A stretch of 64,000 nt of DNA from Sphingomonadales bacterium Ga0077559. Lineage in GTDB: Bacteria; Pseudomonadota; Alphaproteobacteria; Sphingomonadales; Sphingomonadaceae. How positions within the stretch are numbered: position 1 is the first letter of the stretch; each line of letters begins with the position of its first letter. The notes under the pieces were generated by a model that was given only the letters and a program-made list of their open reading frames with translations, was not told where the DNA came from and ran no database searches. The translations under genes and the position numbers were made by a program. Shown here in pieces: positions 17,280 through 26,884 of the stretch. The stretch is taken from contig LNFK01000039.1 in the NCBI GenBank assembly GCA_001464315.1, positions 23,875 through 87,874 of the forward strand, given 5' to 3'.

Positions 17280-17410
17280 GACCTTCGATAATTTGGTTAA
17301 TCCGCCGCCGATAAAAACCTGTTTCAAGCCCAATGTTAACCTTTTAGCCACGTTTTGGTGCCACTTATCACGCATAAAATCATGGCAATCATGCCGTTTG
17401 GTAATGCGAT

Positions 17411-17794
17411 ATGAACGACCCGTTGAAATCAGAAACGCCGTCCGTCAAACGTGGGCTTGATCGAGATAGCCTGCTGCTCAAGGCAGTTTTGCGTTTTCCA
17501 AGAACCAAAGACGAAGGCGAAGTCCGTATTCGTAACCTGTCGGCCGGCGGGCTGATGGCCGAAGCACCTTTGCGGGTTGCACGCGGCGAAGCGGTCGAAA
17601 TTCGTCTGCGCAGCATCGGCTGGATCAGCGGGCATGTCGCATGGGTTACCGAAGGCCGCCTTGGCATCGCGTTCGATCATCCGATCAACCCCAAAGATGC
17701 CCGCAAACCTTTGGGCACCACTGAGCACGAAGTCCCAACCTATCTGAAAAAGCTCAACAATCCGGTAGCGCCCAACAAGCTTCGCCGTTTGTAA
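17411..17794 (+). CDS. PilZ-domain protein (127 aa)
   Basis: A small protein of PilZ type. RNLSAGG at about residues 41-47 fits the [DN]xSxxG motif, and GHVAWVTEGRLGIAF is the closing strand region. The N-terminal arginine motif (RGLDRDSLL) is weak, so cyclic-di-GMP binding is uncertain. It differs from the two PilZ paralogues at 2-3.4 kb. It ends 2 bases from the stop of convergent pgl. Confidence 0.75.
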   Translation: MNDPLKSETPSVKRGLDRDSLLLKAVLRFPRTKDEGEVRIRNLSAGGLMAEAPLRVARGEAVEIRLRSIGWISGHVAWVTEGRLGIAFDHPINPKDARKPLGTTEHEVPTYLKKLNNPVAPNKLRRL

Positions 17795-17796
17795 GC

Positions 17797-18507
17797 TCAG
17801 CCTTCATCAAGGCAGTAGATATCAATCGGCACAACAATTTTGTCGATCACTCGCCCGATGGGATAAGCCGATTTTGCGCCATCTTCGATAGCCGCTTCAA
17901 GCACTTCGCGCTTTTTCGCTCCCGAAATCACCAATATCGATGTGCGCGCCGAGGCGATAGCCGCGGCTGTAAGCGTCACACGATTGACCGGCGCTTCGGG
18001 TGGCAATGGATCGGGTGCGACTCCAACAGCCCGCACGTCCTTGCCGCCATTCATGGCATCGTCGAGATCGGGACCGGGAAAAATCGAGGCTGTATGCCCA
18101 TCGGCCCCCATGCCCAACCAGACGAGATCAGGCGGCCAGTGCAGGTCGGCAAGCCTTGCGTTTGCAGCATTACCAGCAAGCTTGTGATCGGCGGCATCGC
18201 TGGTAATCGGCAACACCCGAGCGCCTTTGGGAATGAAAATCTTCGCAATCATCGCGACATTAGACAACGGATTATCAACAGCAACCAGCCGGTCGTCGGT
18301 TGGGATGATGGTAACGCTCTTCCAACGAATATTGGCTTGCGCCAGCTTTTCCAGGATCGGTTTCGGCGTAGAGCCGCCGGGAAAGGCAACTAGTGCCTGA
18401 CCACGCGCATCGAGTGCGCTTTCGATGATGAAGGTAACATCGCCAACGACCGCGTCGATCAGATCTTCGGCGGCATCGAAATCCCACCACTCAACTTCTT
18501 CGGCCAT
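17797..18507 (-). CDS. pgl: 6-phosphogluconolactonase
   Basis: A 236-residue DevB-type lactonase that hydrolyses 6-phosphogluconolactone to 6-phosphogluconate, the second step after Zwf. It shows the sugar-phosphate isomerase-like fold with FPGGSTPKPIL, the conserved TDDR (IIPTDDRLV) and WLGMGADGHTASIFPG. It is the last gene of the Entner-Doudoroff operon, 11 bases behind eda. Confidence 0.92.
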   Translation of the reverse strand: MAEEVEWWDFDAAEDLIDAVVGDVTFIIESALDARGQALVAFPGGSTPKPILEKLAQANIRWKSVTIIPTDDRLVAVDNPLSNVAMIAKIFIPKGARVLPITSDAADHKLAGNAANARLADLHWPPDLVWLGMGADGHTASIFPGPDLDDAMNGGKDVRAVGVAPDPLPPEAPVNRVTLTAAAIASARTSILVISGAKKREVLEAAIEDGAKSAYPIGRVIDKIVVPIDIYCLDEG

Positions 18508-18518
18508 ATTTTACTCCG

Positions 18519-19133
18519 TCAGTGCTTGAGCGCCGCAGCGGCGCGTGCTGCAGCTTCGATTGCCACAACGTCCGGCGTCCCTTTACCAACAAGCCAGCTT
18601 CCGCCAACACATAAAATTTCAGGCACCGCCAACCAGTCTGCTGCTGTTTCCTGTTTGATGCCGCCCGTAGGGCAGAATCTGCACTGACCGAACGGACCGA
18701 TCAGCGATTTGAGCGCTGGCAATCCGCCATTGGCTTCGGCGGGGAAAAATTTGAAATGCGTCAGGCCAAGATCGAGCCCCCGCATGATGTCGCCTGCATT
18801 GGCGATACCGGGCAAGAACGGAATACCTTTGGCGACCGCTGCTTTGCCAAGGCTTTCGGTCAGGCCAGGCGACACGATAAACTCTGCCCCCGCAGCAATC
18901 GCGCTATCTAGGCCTGCAACGTCAACGATTGTCCCTGCCCCCACAATCGCGCCAGGTACCTTTTTCATCTCGGCGATGACGTCGAGTGCTGCGGCGGTGC
19001 GCAGCGTCACCTCAAGTACTGGGAGTCCCCCCGCAACCAACGCCTCTGCTATCGGCCTTGCATGTGCAACATCTTCAATAACGAGCACAGGAATGACAGG
19101 CGCGGTCCGCATGACGGTTTCAACTGGCTTCAT
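18519..19133 (-). CDS. eda: KDPG/KHG aldolase
   Basis: A 204-residue class I aldolase that splits 2-keto-3-deoxy-6-phosphogluconate into pyruvate and glyceraldehyde-3-phosphate. The catalytic glutamate lies in PVLEVTLRT and the Schiff-base lysine in THFKFFPAE. GAGTIVD and FCPTGG are also typical. Its start overlaps the glk stop by 4 bases, so it is translationally coupled within the operon. Confidence 0.95.
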   Translation of the reverse strand: MKPVETVMRTAPVIPVLVIEDVAHARPIAEALVAGGLPVLEVTLRTAAALDVIAEMKKVPGAIVGAGTIVDVAGLDSAIAAGAEFIVSPGLTESLGKAAVAKGIPFLPGIANAGDIMRGLDLGLTHFKFFPAEANGGLPALKSLIGPFGQCRFCPTGGIKQETAADWLAVPEILCVGGSWLVGKGTPDVVAIEAAARAAAALKH

Positions 19134-20101
19134 AATGCGTGCTCCTGCGCATAAGCTGCCGCTGCACCGAACAGGCCGGGCTGCGGATGAGTGATCAATT
19201 TTACCGGGATGCCGGCCATGAGCGATTCAAACCGGCCCTTGGCACGGAAGCGCTCGGCAAAGCCAGAGCGGACCAATATGTCTTTGATTCGAAGCCCGAG
19301 CCCGCCAGCGATAACGACGCCCCCAAAGCCGCCCTGAGCGAGCGTAATGTCACCCGCTGCGCTGCCGAGCGAAAGACAGAAACGGTCGACTGCGGCAGCG
19401 GCCAGGCTGTCCTCACCCGACATGCCCAGTTGCCACAATTGCTTGTCATCAAATTGCTGGACCGCACGACCCTCGAGTGCGGCAAGCGCCTCATATATTT
19501 CAACCAGCCCGGGGCCGGACACCACGCGTTCGACCGACACGCGGCGATATCGCTTGCGCAGGCGGTCAAGCAACGCATCCTCGATGCTATCAAGCGGTGC
19601 AAAGTCGATATGCCCCCCTTCGGTTGCCTGCACATGATAATTGTCGCCCTTGCGCCATACGTGGGCTACGCCAAGGCCGGTTCCGGGGCCTATGATACTG
19701 ATCGTTCCGGAGTCAGCCAGCGGCTGGTCCGGACCGGTCAGGTGAAGAAAATGCTCTGAACTGGCCTGGGCAACTGCATGCCCGACTGCGCCGAAGTCAT
19801 TTACGATAACGAAGCTATCAACATCCAGTTTCTCGCACACTAAAGAGCGGCGGATGATCCACGGATTGTTGGTGAGCTTGATCACATCGGCATCGACGGG
19901 TCCTGCAATCGCAATTGCGGCGGCGCGGGGAAGCGGCTTGCCGGTAATTCGCCTGAAATCCTGCCAAGCCGTTTGAAAGCTCGCATGTTCAGCGGTTTTC
20001 AGCGTGACCGCTTCGCCGAGATCAACAACGCGTCCGCCCTCGACTTCAGCAATCGCAAAGCGCGCATGGGTGCCGCCGATATCGACCGAGACGATCTGCA
20101 T
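19130..20101 (-). CDS. glk: Glucokinase
   Basis: A 323-residue ATP-dependent glucokinase of the bacterial Glk family. The start reads [17 protein letters not shown] (phosphate-binding DIGGT), with [11 protein letters not shown] and [13 protein letters not shown] in the middle. It supplies glucose-6-phosphate for Zwf. The ATG at 20101 shares one base with the edd stop; the longer frame upstream is within edd. Genes before and after overlap, so it is one transcript with edd and eda. Confidence 0.93.
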   Translation of the reverse strand: MQIVSVDIGGTHARFAIAEVEGGRVVDLGEAVTLKTAEHASFQTAWQDFRRITGKPLPRAAAIAIAGPVDADVIKLTNNPWIIRRSLVCEKLDVDSFVIVNDFGAVGHAVAQASSEHFLHLTGPDQPLADSGTISIIGPGTGLGVAHVWRKGDNYHVQATEGGHIDFAPLDSIEDALLDRLRKRYRRVSVERVVSGPGLVEIYEALAALEGRAVQQFDDKQLWQLGMSGEDSLAAAAVDRFCLSLGSAAGDITLAQGGFGGVVIAGGLGLRIKDILVRSGFAERFRAKGRFESLMAGIPVKLITHPQPGLFGAAAAYAQEHAL

Positions 20102-21924
20102 CAAAGCCCAGCCGCCGCCAGCATCGCCGAACCGCCTTTCTCCGCTTCGTCTGCCGTGGTGCGCATCAAAGCGAACAGTTCGCGGCCCGTTCCGACATGC
20201 GGTTGTGGCATCGGCACTGGCATCCGCGCTGCCCATTCGGCCTCGTCAATCAGCACATCGAGCGCGCCGCGGCTGGCGCACAAACGCACGACATCACCGT
20301 CCTGCAGCTTTGCTATCGCGCCGCCACGCGCGGCTTCGGGGCTGAGGTGGATAGCCGCAGGCACCTTGCCCGACGCGCCTGACATCCGCCCATCGGTGAC
20401 GAGCGCGACCTTGAAACCCTTGTCCTGCAATACGCCAAGCGGCGGCGTGAGCTTGTGCAACTCGGGCATGCCGTTCGCGGCAGGCCCCTGAAAGCGGATC
20501 ACGACGATGACATCGCGATCTAACTCGCCCGCCTTAAACGCGGCCAGCGCATCATTCTGGTCGGTAAAGCAGCGCACCGGCGCTTCAACGGTCCAATTGG
20601 ACTGATCGACCGCGCTCGTCTTGAAGGTTGCACGGCCCAGATTGCCAGTCACCAGCCGCATCCCGCCATCGGGGCTGAACGGACTAGCGGGCGGACGGAG
20701 CATCGTTTCATCCGCGGTGACGTCGGGCGCATCGCGCCATGTCAGCACCTCGCCATCGAGCAATGGTTCCTGTCCGTACGCCGTCAGATCGTCGGCGGCG
20801 ACGGTCATGATATCGCGGTAGAGCAATCCAGCGTCGAGCAATTCGCGAATGACATAGCCCATGCCGCCAGCCGCGTGGAAATGGTTCACGTCACCCGACC
20901 CGTTGGGATAAATGCGCGTGATCAGCGGCACCGCCGATGACAGTTGGTCGAGATCTTCCCAATCGATGATGATCCCTGCCGCGCGCGCAATTGCCGGGAT
21001 ATGAAGTGCATGGTTGGTCGAGCCGCCGGTTGCAAGCAGGCCGACACAGGCATTCACAATCGCCTTTTCATCGACGCAGTGCCCGAGCGGACGATAATCA
21101 TCCCCTTCCCAGCCAATTTCGGCGAGCCGGTGGACCGCCGCGCGGGTGAGTTCGGTGCGCAGTTTTGTGCCTGGGTTGATGAAGGCCGCGCCGGGAATAT
21201 GAAGCCCCATCACTTCCATCATCATCTGGTTCGAATTGGCCGTGCCGTAAAAGGTGCAGGTCCCTGCCCCGTGATAGGACGCGGACTCAGCCTCGAGCAA
21301 TTCGGCGCGGCCAACTTTGCCTTCGGCATACAACTGGCGGACCCGTTGTTTTTCTTTGTTGGCAAGGCCGGACGGCATCGGCCCGGCTGGTACCAAAATC
21401 GTTGGCAAATGCCCAAACCGCAGCGCGCCGATTAGCAGTCCCGGAACGATCTTGTCGCAAATGCCAAGCATCGCAACGCTCTCGAACATCCCGTGGCTTA
21501 GGCCCACCGCCGTCGCCATAGCGATGACATCGCGGCTGAACAAAGACAGTTCCATCGAGCTCTGCCCTTGCGTCACACCGTCGCACATCGCGGGAACCGC
21601 ACCAGCGACCTGTGCCGTCGCACCCACCTCGCGGGCGAATATCTTCATTTGCTCGGGATATCGGCCATACGGCTGATGCGCCGACAGCATGTCGTTATAG
21701 GCGCTGACGATGCCGATGTTCATCGACTTGCCACCGCGAATGGCGGCTTTATCATCGCCGCTCGCCGCAAAACCATGCGCCAGATTGCCACAGCTCAAGG
21801 TCGGTCGGTTGACGCCTGCATCGCGTTGCCGCGCAATGAGGTCGAGATAGGCCGCACGGCCGGGTTTCGAGCGCTCGATAATGCGCGCGGTAACGGCCTC
21901 TAGGGCCGCGTGCATCTTACTCAT
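20101..21924 (-). CDS. edd: Phosphogluconate dehydratase
   Basis: A 607-residue Fe-S dehydratase (IlvD/Edd family) that turns 6-phosphogluconate into KDPG. Cluster cysteines are in MCDGVTQGQ and GICDKIVPG, and CGNLAHGF carries a further conserved cysteine. Length is right for Edd rather than IlvD (about 560-620, but the N-terminus [18 protein letters not shown] is Edd-specific). It overlaps zwf by 8 bases and glk by one. Confidence 0.95.
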   Translation of the reverse strand: MSKMHAALEAVTARIIERSKPGRAAYLDLIARQRDAGVNRPTLSCGNLAHGFAASGDDKAAIRGGKSMNIGIVSAYNDMLSAHQPYGRYPEQMKIFAREVGATAQVAGAVPAMCDGVTQGQSSMELSLFSRDVIAMATAVGLSHGMFESVAMLGICDKIVPGLLIGALRFGHLPTILVPAGPMPSGLANKEKQRVRQLYAEGKVGRAELLEAESASYHGAGTCTFYGTANSNQMMMEVMGLHIPGAAFINPGTKLRTELTRAAVHRLAEIGWEGDDYRPLGHCVDEKAIVNACVGLLATGGSTNHALHIPAIARAAGIIIDWEDLDQLSSAVPLITRIYPNGSGDVNHFHAAGGMGYVIRELLDAGLLYRDIMTVAADDLTAYGQEPLLDGEVLTWRDAPDVTADETMLRPPASPFSPDGGMRLVTGNLGRATFKTSAVDQSNWTVEAPVRCFTDQNDALAAFKAGELDRDVIVVIRFQGPAANGMPELHKLTPPLGVLQDKGFKVALVTDGRMSGASGKVPAAIHLSPEAARGGAIAKLQDGDVVRLCASRGALDVLIDEAEWAARMPVPMPQPHVGTGRELFALMRTTADEAEKGGSAMLAAAGL

Positions 21925-23362
21925 GCCAGCTCACTCCATCGCGTTCGGCGAGCGCAATCGCCGCATTTGGCCCCCAGCTTCCTGCACCGTAATTTTTGGG
22001 CTTCAATCCCGTCGTTTTCCAAAGCTCGCGGATGGCATCGACCCATTTCCACTGCGCCTCGACCTCATCGCGGCGAACGAACAGGGTCTGGTCTCCTTCG
22101 ATCAGGTCAAGCAACAACCGTTCATAGGCGATCCGCCGTCGCGAGCCTGCAAAGGCGGTGGTAAGCGAAAGATCGAGCGGCACTTCCTGCAAGGTGATGC
22201 CGCCACGATCCAGTCCAGGCTCCTTTGCCATGACAAGCAACCGCACATATTCCTCAGGCTGCAACCGGATCACCAGCGTATTCGCCTCCAATCGCCCGCC
22301 GCGCTGTTTGAACACATTATGCGGCACTGGTTTGAATTGGATGACAATCTCGCTTCGCCGTTCAGGCAAGCGTTTGCCTGTGCGCAGGAAGAATGGCACG
22401 CCTTGCCAGCGCCAGTTGTCGACATAGGCCTTTATCGCGACGAAAGTCTCAGTGTCCGACGGCTTGCCGAGATCGATGTCATAGCTTTTGACCGCCTCGC
22501 CTTTGACTGCGCCATCGCCATATTGGCCGGTGACGACATCGCCCTCGACCACAGGCCGGAGCGCGCGCAGGACCTTCACCTTTTCATCACGAATGGCGGT
22601 CGCGTCCAGATTGGCTGGCGGCTCCATCGCGGTCAAAGCCAGAAGTTGAAGCATATGATTCTGAACCATGTCGCGCATCGCGCCGGTGTCGTCGTAAAAG
22701 CCTGCACGACCCTCAAGTCCAACTGTTTCGCTGACGGTAATCTGCACATGCTCAATGGCATTGGCATTCCATAGCGGCTCGAACAGCATATTGGCAAAGC
22801 GCAACGCCATCAGATTCTGGACGGTTTCCTTGCCGAGATAATGGTCGATGCGGAAGGTCCGCTTTTCGGGGAATACCGCATTGACCGCATCGTTGATCTG
22901 GCACGAAGACGCCAAGTCGTTGCCGAGCGGTTTTTCCAAACCGATGCGAACATTATCGCCCGCAAGCCCTGCATTTTCCAGGCCCTTGATGGTCGGTTCG
23001 AACAGAGAAGGCGCGGTCGACAGGAAAATCGACAGGCCGCCGGAAATATCACCAATCTTATCGGCGAGCGCGGCAAATCCATCGGGCTTTGAAGCATCGA
23101 GTGCCTGATAGTGTAGCCGCTGCAAAAACGCATCCATCATGCCCTCTGCCTTGCGGTCATCTGGCAGAAATTCGCATAAAGCTGCGCGCGCAAATTCGCG
23201 AAATTCTTCGTCGGTATACGCGCTACGGGCGGTGCCGAAAATGCGTAAGCCCGGGTCGATCAACGAGTCGGCATGGAGTGCATAAAGCGACGGCAGCAGC
23301 ATCCGACGAGAAAGATCGCCCGTCGCGCCGAACAGCAATAATGTGGAACTGTGCTCGCTCAT
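21917..23362 (-). CDS. zwf: Glucose-6-phosphate 1-dehydrogenase
   Basis: A 481-residue enzyme that oxidises glucose-6-phosphate with NAD(P)+. The N-terminal Rossmann motif is [17 protein letters not shown], and the active-site block is [14 protein letters not shown] (with the substrate-binding Lys and catalytic His in RIDHYLGK). It is the first gene of zwf-edd-glk-eda-pgl. The promoter should lie in the 76-bp gap upstream (23363-23438). Confidence 0.96.
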   Translation of the reverse strand: MSEHSSTLLLFGATGDLSRRMLLPSLYALHADSLIDPGLRIFGTARSAYTDEEFREFARAALCEFLPDDRKAEGMMDAFLQRLHYQALDASKPDGFAALADKIGDISGGLSIFLSTAPSLFEPTIKGLENAGLAGDNVRIGLEKPLGNDLASSCQINDAVNAVFPEKRTFRIDHYLGKETVQNLMALRFANMLFEPLWNANAIEHVQITVSETVGLEGRAGFYDDTGAMRDMVQNHMLQLLALTAMEPPANLDATAIRDEKVKVLRALRPVVEGDVVTGQYGDGAVKGEAVKSYDIDLGKPSDTETFVAIKAYVDNWRWQGVPFFLRTGKRLPERRSEIVIQFKPVPHNVFKQRGGRLEANTLVIRLQPEEYVRLLVMAKEPGLDRGGITLQEVPLDLSLTTAFAGSRRRIAYERLLLDLIEGDQTLFVRRDEVEAQWKWVDAIRELWKTTGLKPKNYGAGSWGPNAAIALAERDGVSWHE

Positions 23363-23438
23363 TTACCTTGGTCTCCAGCGGTTGGCCCGCTTTATAGCGC
23401 GTTTAGCGGGCGTCTAGCGAACATTCGTATGCACCACC

Positions 23439-24473
23439 TTAGCCGGTGACAAGCATCCTTTGGTCTGGAATTCCCATCGACAGGATGACGGGGCTGTCTG
23501 CTTGGCGGTTCTGAAATTGCGCCTTCCCCGACAAACCGCGCCAACCTGACCCGATCAGCGATTGCGCGGTCGGCGCGCCGAGGGTCGTTCCCGGGCCAAG
23601 CACAATGATTTTGTCAGGCGCAAATTCTGCCGCCGCCACTTGCACTGCGCGCGTAAAATCATAAGTTTCGTTAAGCTGCGCGCCCAAGGTGTAGTCATAA
23701 ATCGCTCCGGGATCGAACGCCTTCGGCGACCAGATTTTGCCCTGCCCATCAATCGCGGTTACCGCGCCGCTGCCGAAATCGTCCTCGGGATTGGCTGCGC
23801 GCGCCATCGGCAATATGTGATTGAGCAACGGGCTGTGAAACGCAGCATGATGCATCAGCCGCAGTGGAAAACGGTCATCTTTGGGCAGGCGTTCGGACAA
23901 CCATTTCAGGCCAGCTTCGTCCGCTGCGAACACGATCATTCCGCCCAACCTGATGGAAATATGGACAGCAATGTCCGGTAGGTCTTTAGCTTGAGTAAGC
24001 AAGGCACTCACCAAATTGGCTTTTTCCAAATCAATACACCAATCGGCACCGACAATCGGCCACACAATCTGACCGCCGGTCCCGTGGCGATGCATCAAGC
24101 TACCCATATTGTTGACCAACCGCGCGCCGGCTTCGAAATCCAATATACCTGCGCAAGCCAGAGCCAGATACCAGCCCATCGAATTGCCGGTAACCGCAAT
24201 TATGTCATACCGGTCGCGGTCAATCGCGGCGAAATCGGCAAGCGCGCAAGCGTAGATCAGCAGCGATGCGTTGTCCCCTGTCATGTGCACCGATGGTGCA
24301 TATTTATCCACACTATCCAACTCGGAAACCGGCAATTGCCCTTGCGACCGTCGAAGGTCATCCAGCATCGCAACCATGTCGGTTTGATCGGCGTGATGGG
24401 TTTTCAGATAACCCAGTTCGGAGGCATTGTACGTTCCGCGACCGGGACATATGACAAGCGCCTTTTCTTTCAT
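23439..24473 (-). CDS. FabD-like acyltransferase protein
   Basis: A 344-residue protein distantly related to ACP S-malonyltransferases. The nucleophile elbow reads TGNSMGW with Ser 98, where canonical FabD has GHSLG, so the histidine next to the serine is Asn. HHAAFHSPLL near residue 215 would supply the active-site His. N-terminal VICPGRGTYN replaces the usual FPGQG. It is coupled by a 4-base overlap to the fused E1 dehydrogenase gene upstream. The acyl group and acceptor are unknown; a link between acyl-CoA made by an oxo-acid dehydrogenase and lipid or polyketide synthesis is only inferred. Confidence 0.7.
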   Translation of the reverse strand: MKEKALVICPGRGTYNASELGYLKTHHADQTDMVAMLDDLRRSQGQLPVSELDSVDKYAPSVHMTGDNASLLIYACALADFAAIDRDRYDIIAVTGNSMGWYLALACAGILDFEAGARLVNNMGSLMHRHGTGGQIVWPIVGADWCIDLEKANLVSALLTQAKDLPDIAVHISIRLGGMIVFAADEAGLKWLSERLPKDDRFPLRLMHHAAFHSPLLNHILPMARAANPEDDFGSGAVTAIDGQGKIWSPKAFDPGAIYDYTLGAQLNETYDFTRAVQVAAAEFAPDKIIVLGPGTTLGAPTAQSLIGSGWRGLSGKAQFQNRQADSPVILSMGIPDQRMLVTG

Positions 24474-26662
24474 GACACCGCCGCCTTAGCTGCATCGATG
24501 ATTGAAGCTTTGCTCGGTAGAACCAGCTCTGCCGCAGGACCGAGCGGTATAAAACAGTCTTCCGCAGTAATTCTCGAAACAGCATCACCCCGCTCGGCCT
24601 CGGTCAATAATGTCATAAGCTTTTCGCTCAAGCTGCCCGAACGACGGCTCTCGTCGACGATCAGGATGTTTGGGCAATCGGCGACTGCAGCGATTATTGC
24701 CTTGTCGTTAAGCGGGTGCAACCAGCGAAGGTCTATAATGCGCAGATCGATCCCTGTTGCACGCAACTCAGGCTCTGCCTGTCGCGACAGAAAGTATCCA
24801 TTCCCATATGTTATAATCGCAAGCTGCGTCCCCGTGCCATGCTGACCGATGTCACCCAGACCGATAGTTGCTGTTTGGTCAGGCACGGTATAATGCGCCG
24901 TCCATGCCCCATCGTCGGGCGAAACCAAATCCGCAGTGTGATAAAGCGCTATCGGCTCGACAAATATGACCACCCGCCCATCCTCGTGCGCAAGGCGTAC
25001 GCATTCACGCAGCATCGCGGGCGCATCGGAAGCGTTCGTAGGGCACGCGACGATGATGCCCGGAATATCAGTCAGAACCGCGAGGCTGTTGTCATTATGA
25101 AAATGCCCGCCGAAACCTTTTTGATAAGGCAGGCCAGCAATCCGGACGACCATCGGGTTGCGATATTGTTTGTTCGAGAAGAACGACAATGTGGCTGCTT
25201 CGCCGCGAATCTGATCCTCGGCATTGTGTAAATAGGCGAGAAACTGGATTTCGGGGATCGGCACAAAACCATTATGCCCCATGCCAATGGCAAGGCCCAA
25301 TATCGTCTGTTCGTCGAGCAAAGTATCAAACACGCGGGCCGCGCCGAACTTGTCCTGCAGCCCTTGTGTCACGCCATATACGCCACCCTTGCGAGCGACA
25401 TCTTCGCCGAATAGCGAGATATTGGGATATTGCAGCATGAGGTCGGCAAGCGCAAAATTGATGCTCTTGGCGAGCGTCACCGGCTTGGCGAGATTGCGTG
25501 TATCTTTGGCGAAAAGTGCATTGCGGGTGGTCGCGTCAGGCAATGGCGGTGACTTTTTCTCGCCGATAGTTGGCACAATCGACGCCATGACCTCGACAGC
25601 ATTTTCTAACCGCGGCTTGGCTAATGCATCCTGCGCCACCCGGTCCACCCGCGCGCGCATTTCTTCGTACCGCGCGACAATCTCTTCACCCGACATCCCG
25701 GCCTGTTCATGCAATATGCGCGCAGTATGCAACAGCGGGTCCTGCGCCTCTGCGGCTTCGATACTGGCCAGCGCCGAATAGCTTGCTTCGACATCAGCCC
25801 CAGCATGCCCCATCAGGCGCACCGTTCGCATGTGCAGGAACACCGGTTTACGGCGCGAACGCGCATATTTCACCGCCTGCTCACAACCACGCAACGCGTC
25901 GTTCAGATCGGCTCCGTCGCACTGGATATAATGCAGCGCCGGACGGTGCGCGAAATTGGCTTCGATCCAGCCGCCGGGTGTACGCACCGATATTCCGATT
26001 CCATTGTCTTCGCAGATAAACACAATCGGCATCGGCAAATGCTGGTATGCCGCCCAGCAAGCTGCATTGAACGCCCCCTGCGATGTCGAGTGGTTTGCAG
26101 AAGCATCGCCGAACGAACATAAGATGATGCCATCATATGGCAAAACGGCGTCATTCAGCTTCAGCCGATGCGCCATACCAATCGAATGCGCTGCCCCGAC
26201 TGCTTTCGGCAGATGAGATGCAATCGTGCTTGTCTGGGGCGGCACAAAAGTGTTCGCGCAGCCAAGTACCTTGTGTCGTCCACCCGATATAGGATCGTCC
26301 GCAGACGCAGCGAATGACAGCGCCATATCGTATAGGGGCGTCAGCCCCCCAGCTTGCTTTTTGCGCTGGATCAGGAAAGCGCCGTCACGATAATGCAGGA
26401 ACGCCATGTCGGTCGTGCGTGACGCAGCCGCCATCGCTGCGGTCCCCTCGTGCCCCGAACTGCCAATCGAATAGAAAGTCTTCCCCTTCGACCGCCGCGC
26501 CCACAAATCGAGGTGGCGGCTCATGATCTGGCTGTCGAATATGTCGACAAGCTTGTGCGCCGGACTCGAAAATGCTGCAATATTGCTGCGCGGTGGAGGG
26601 AAGTCATGCACAGCAACACGGCGCACAAATGCTTCGTCGATTATCGTTGGTCGGTCAAACAT
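24470..26662 (-). CDS. Fused alpha-beta E1 component of 2-oxoacid dehydrogenase
   Basis: A 730-residue thiamine-diphosphate enzyme with both E1 subunits on one chain. The alpha part has YSIGSSGHEGTAA near the N-terminus and the ThDP region GDASANHS...EDNGIGIS. The beta part (from about residue 390) has INFALADLM, FGEDVARKGGVYGVT and IPEIQFLAYL, then a transketolase C domain. It would decarboxylate a 2-oxoacid (branched-chain or pyruvate type). The ThDP motif has GDA rather than GDG. No E2 or E3 gene is nearby. Start chosen at ATG 26662; GTG at 26701 is possible. Confidence 0.82.
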   Translation of the reverse strand: MFDRPTIIDEAFVRRVAVHDFPPPRSNIAAFSSPAHKLVDIFDSQIMSRHLDLWARRSKGKTFYSIGSSGHEGTAAMAAASRTTDMAFLHYRDGAFLIQRKKQAGGLTPLYDMALSFAASADDPISGGRHKVLGCANTFVPPQTSTIASHLPKAVGAAHSIGMAHRLKLNDAVLPYDGIILCSFGDASANHSTSQGAFNAACWAAYQHLPMPIVFICEDNGIGISVRTPGGWIEANFAHRPALHYIQCDGADLNDALRGCEQAVKYARSRRKPVFLHMRTVRLMGHAGADVEASYSALASIEAAEAQDPLLHTARILHEQAGMSGEEIVARYEEMRARVDRVAQDALAKPRLENAVEVMASIVPTIGEKKSPPLPDATTRNALFAKDTRNLAKPVTLAKSINFALADLMLQYPNISLFGEDVARKGGVYGVTQGLQDKFGAARVFDTLLDEQTILGLAIGMGHNGFVPIPEIQFLAYLHNAEDQIRGEAATLSFFSNKQYRNPMVVRIAGLPYQKGFGGHFHNDNSLAVLTDIPGIIVACPTNASDAPAMLRECVRLAHEDGRVVIFVEPIALYHTADLVSPDDGAWTAHYTVPDQTATIGLGDIGQHGTGTQLAIITYGNGYFLSRQAEPELRATGIDLRIIDLRWLHPLNDKAIIAAVADCPNILIVDESRRSGSLSEKLMTLLTEAERGDAVSRITAEDCFIPLGPAAELVLPSKASIIDAAKAAVS

Positions 26663-26884
26663 AATGGCCGTTGGAATAACGTCACAGGATGCAAAAGCCA
26701 CAGTTAATTGGCAATTTCAATCGCGCGATTAAATTGCTGGATTTGTGAAAATTCGTTGATAGGATAGGCGATGAGAGAAAGCTTATTCCCCAGGATTAGT
26801 ATCCAGTGAATTTGTGAATGGCCAACCAACCAAGACGAACAGAAAATGTCGCGCGGTTTGAAGGTCGATGAGGAGGAGAGAGAA

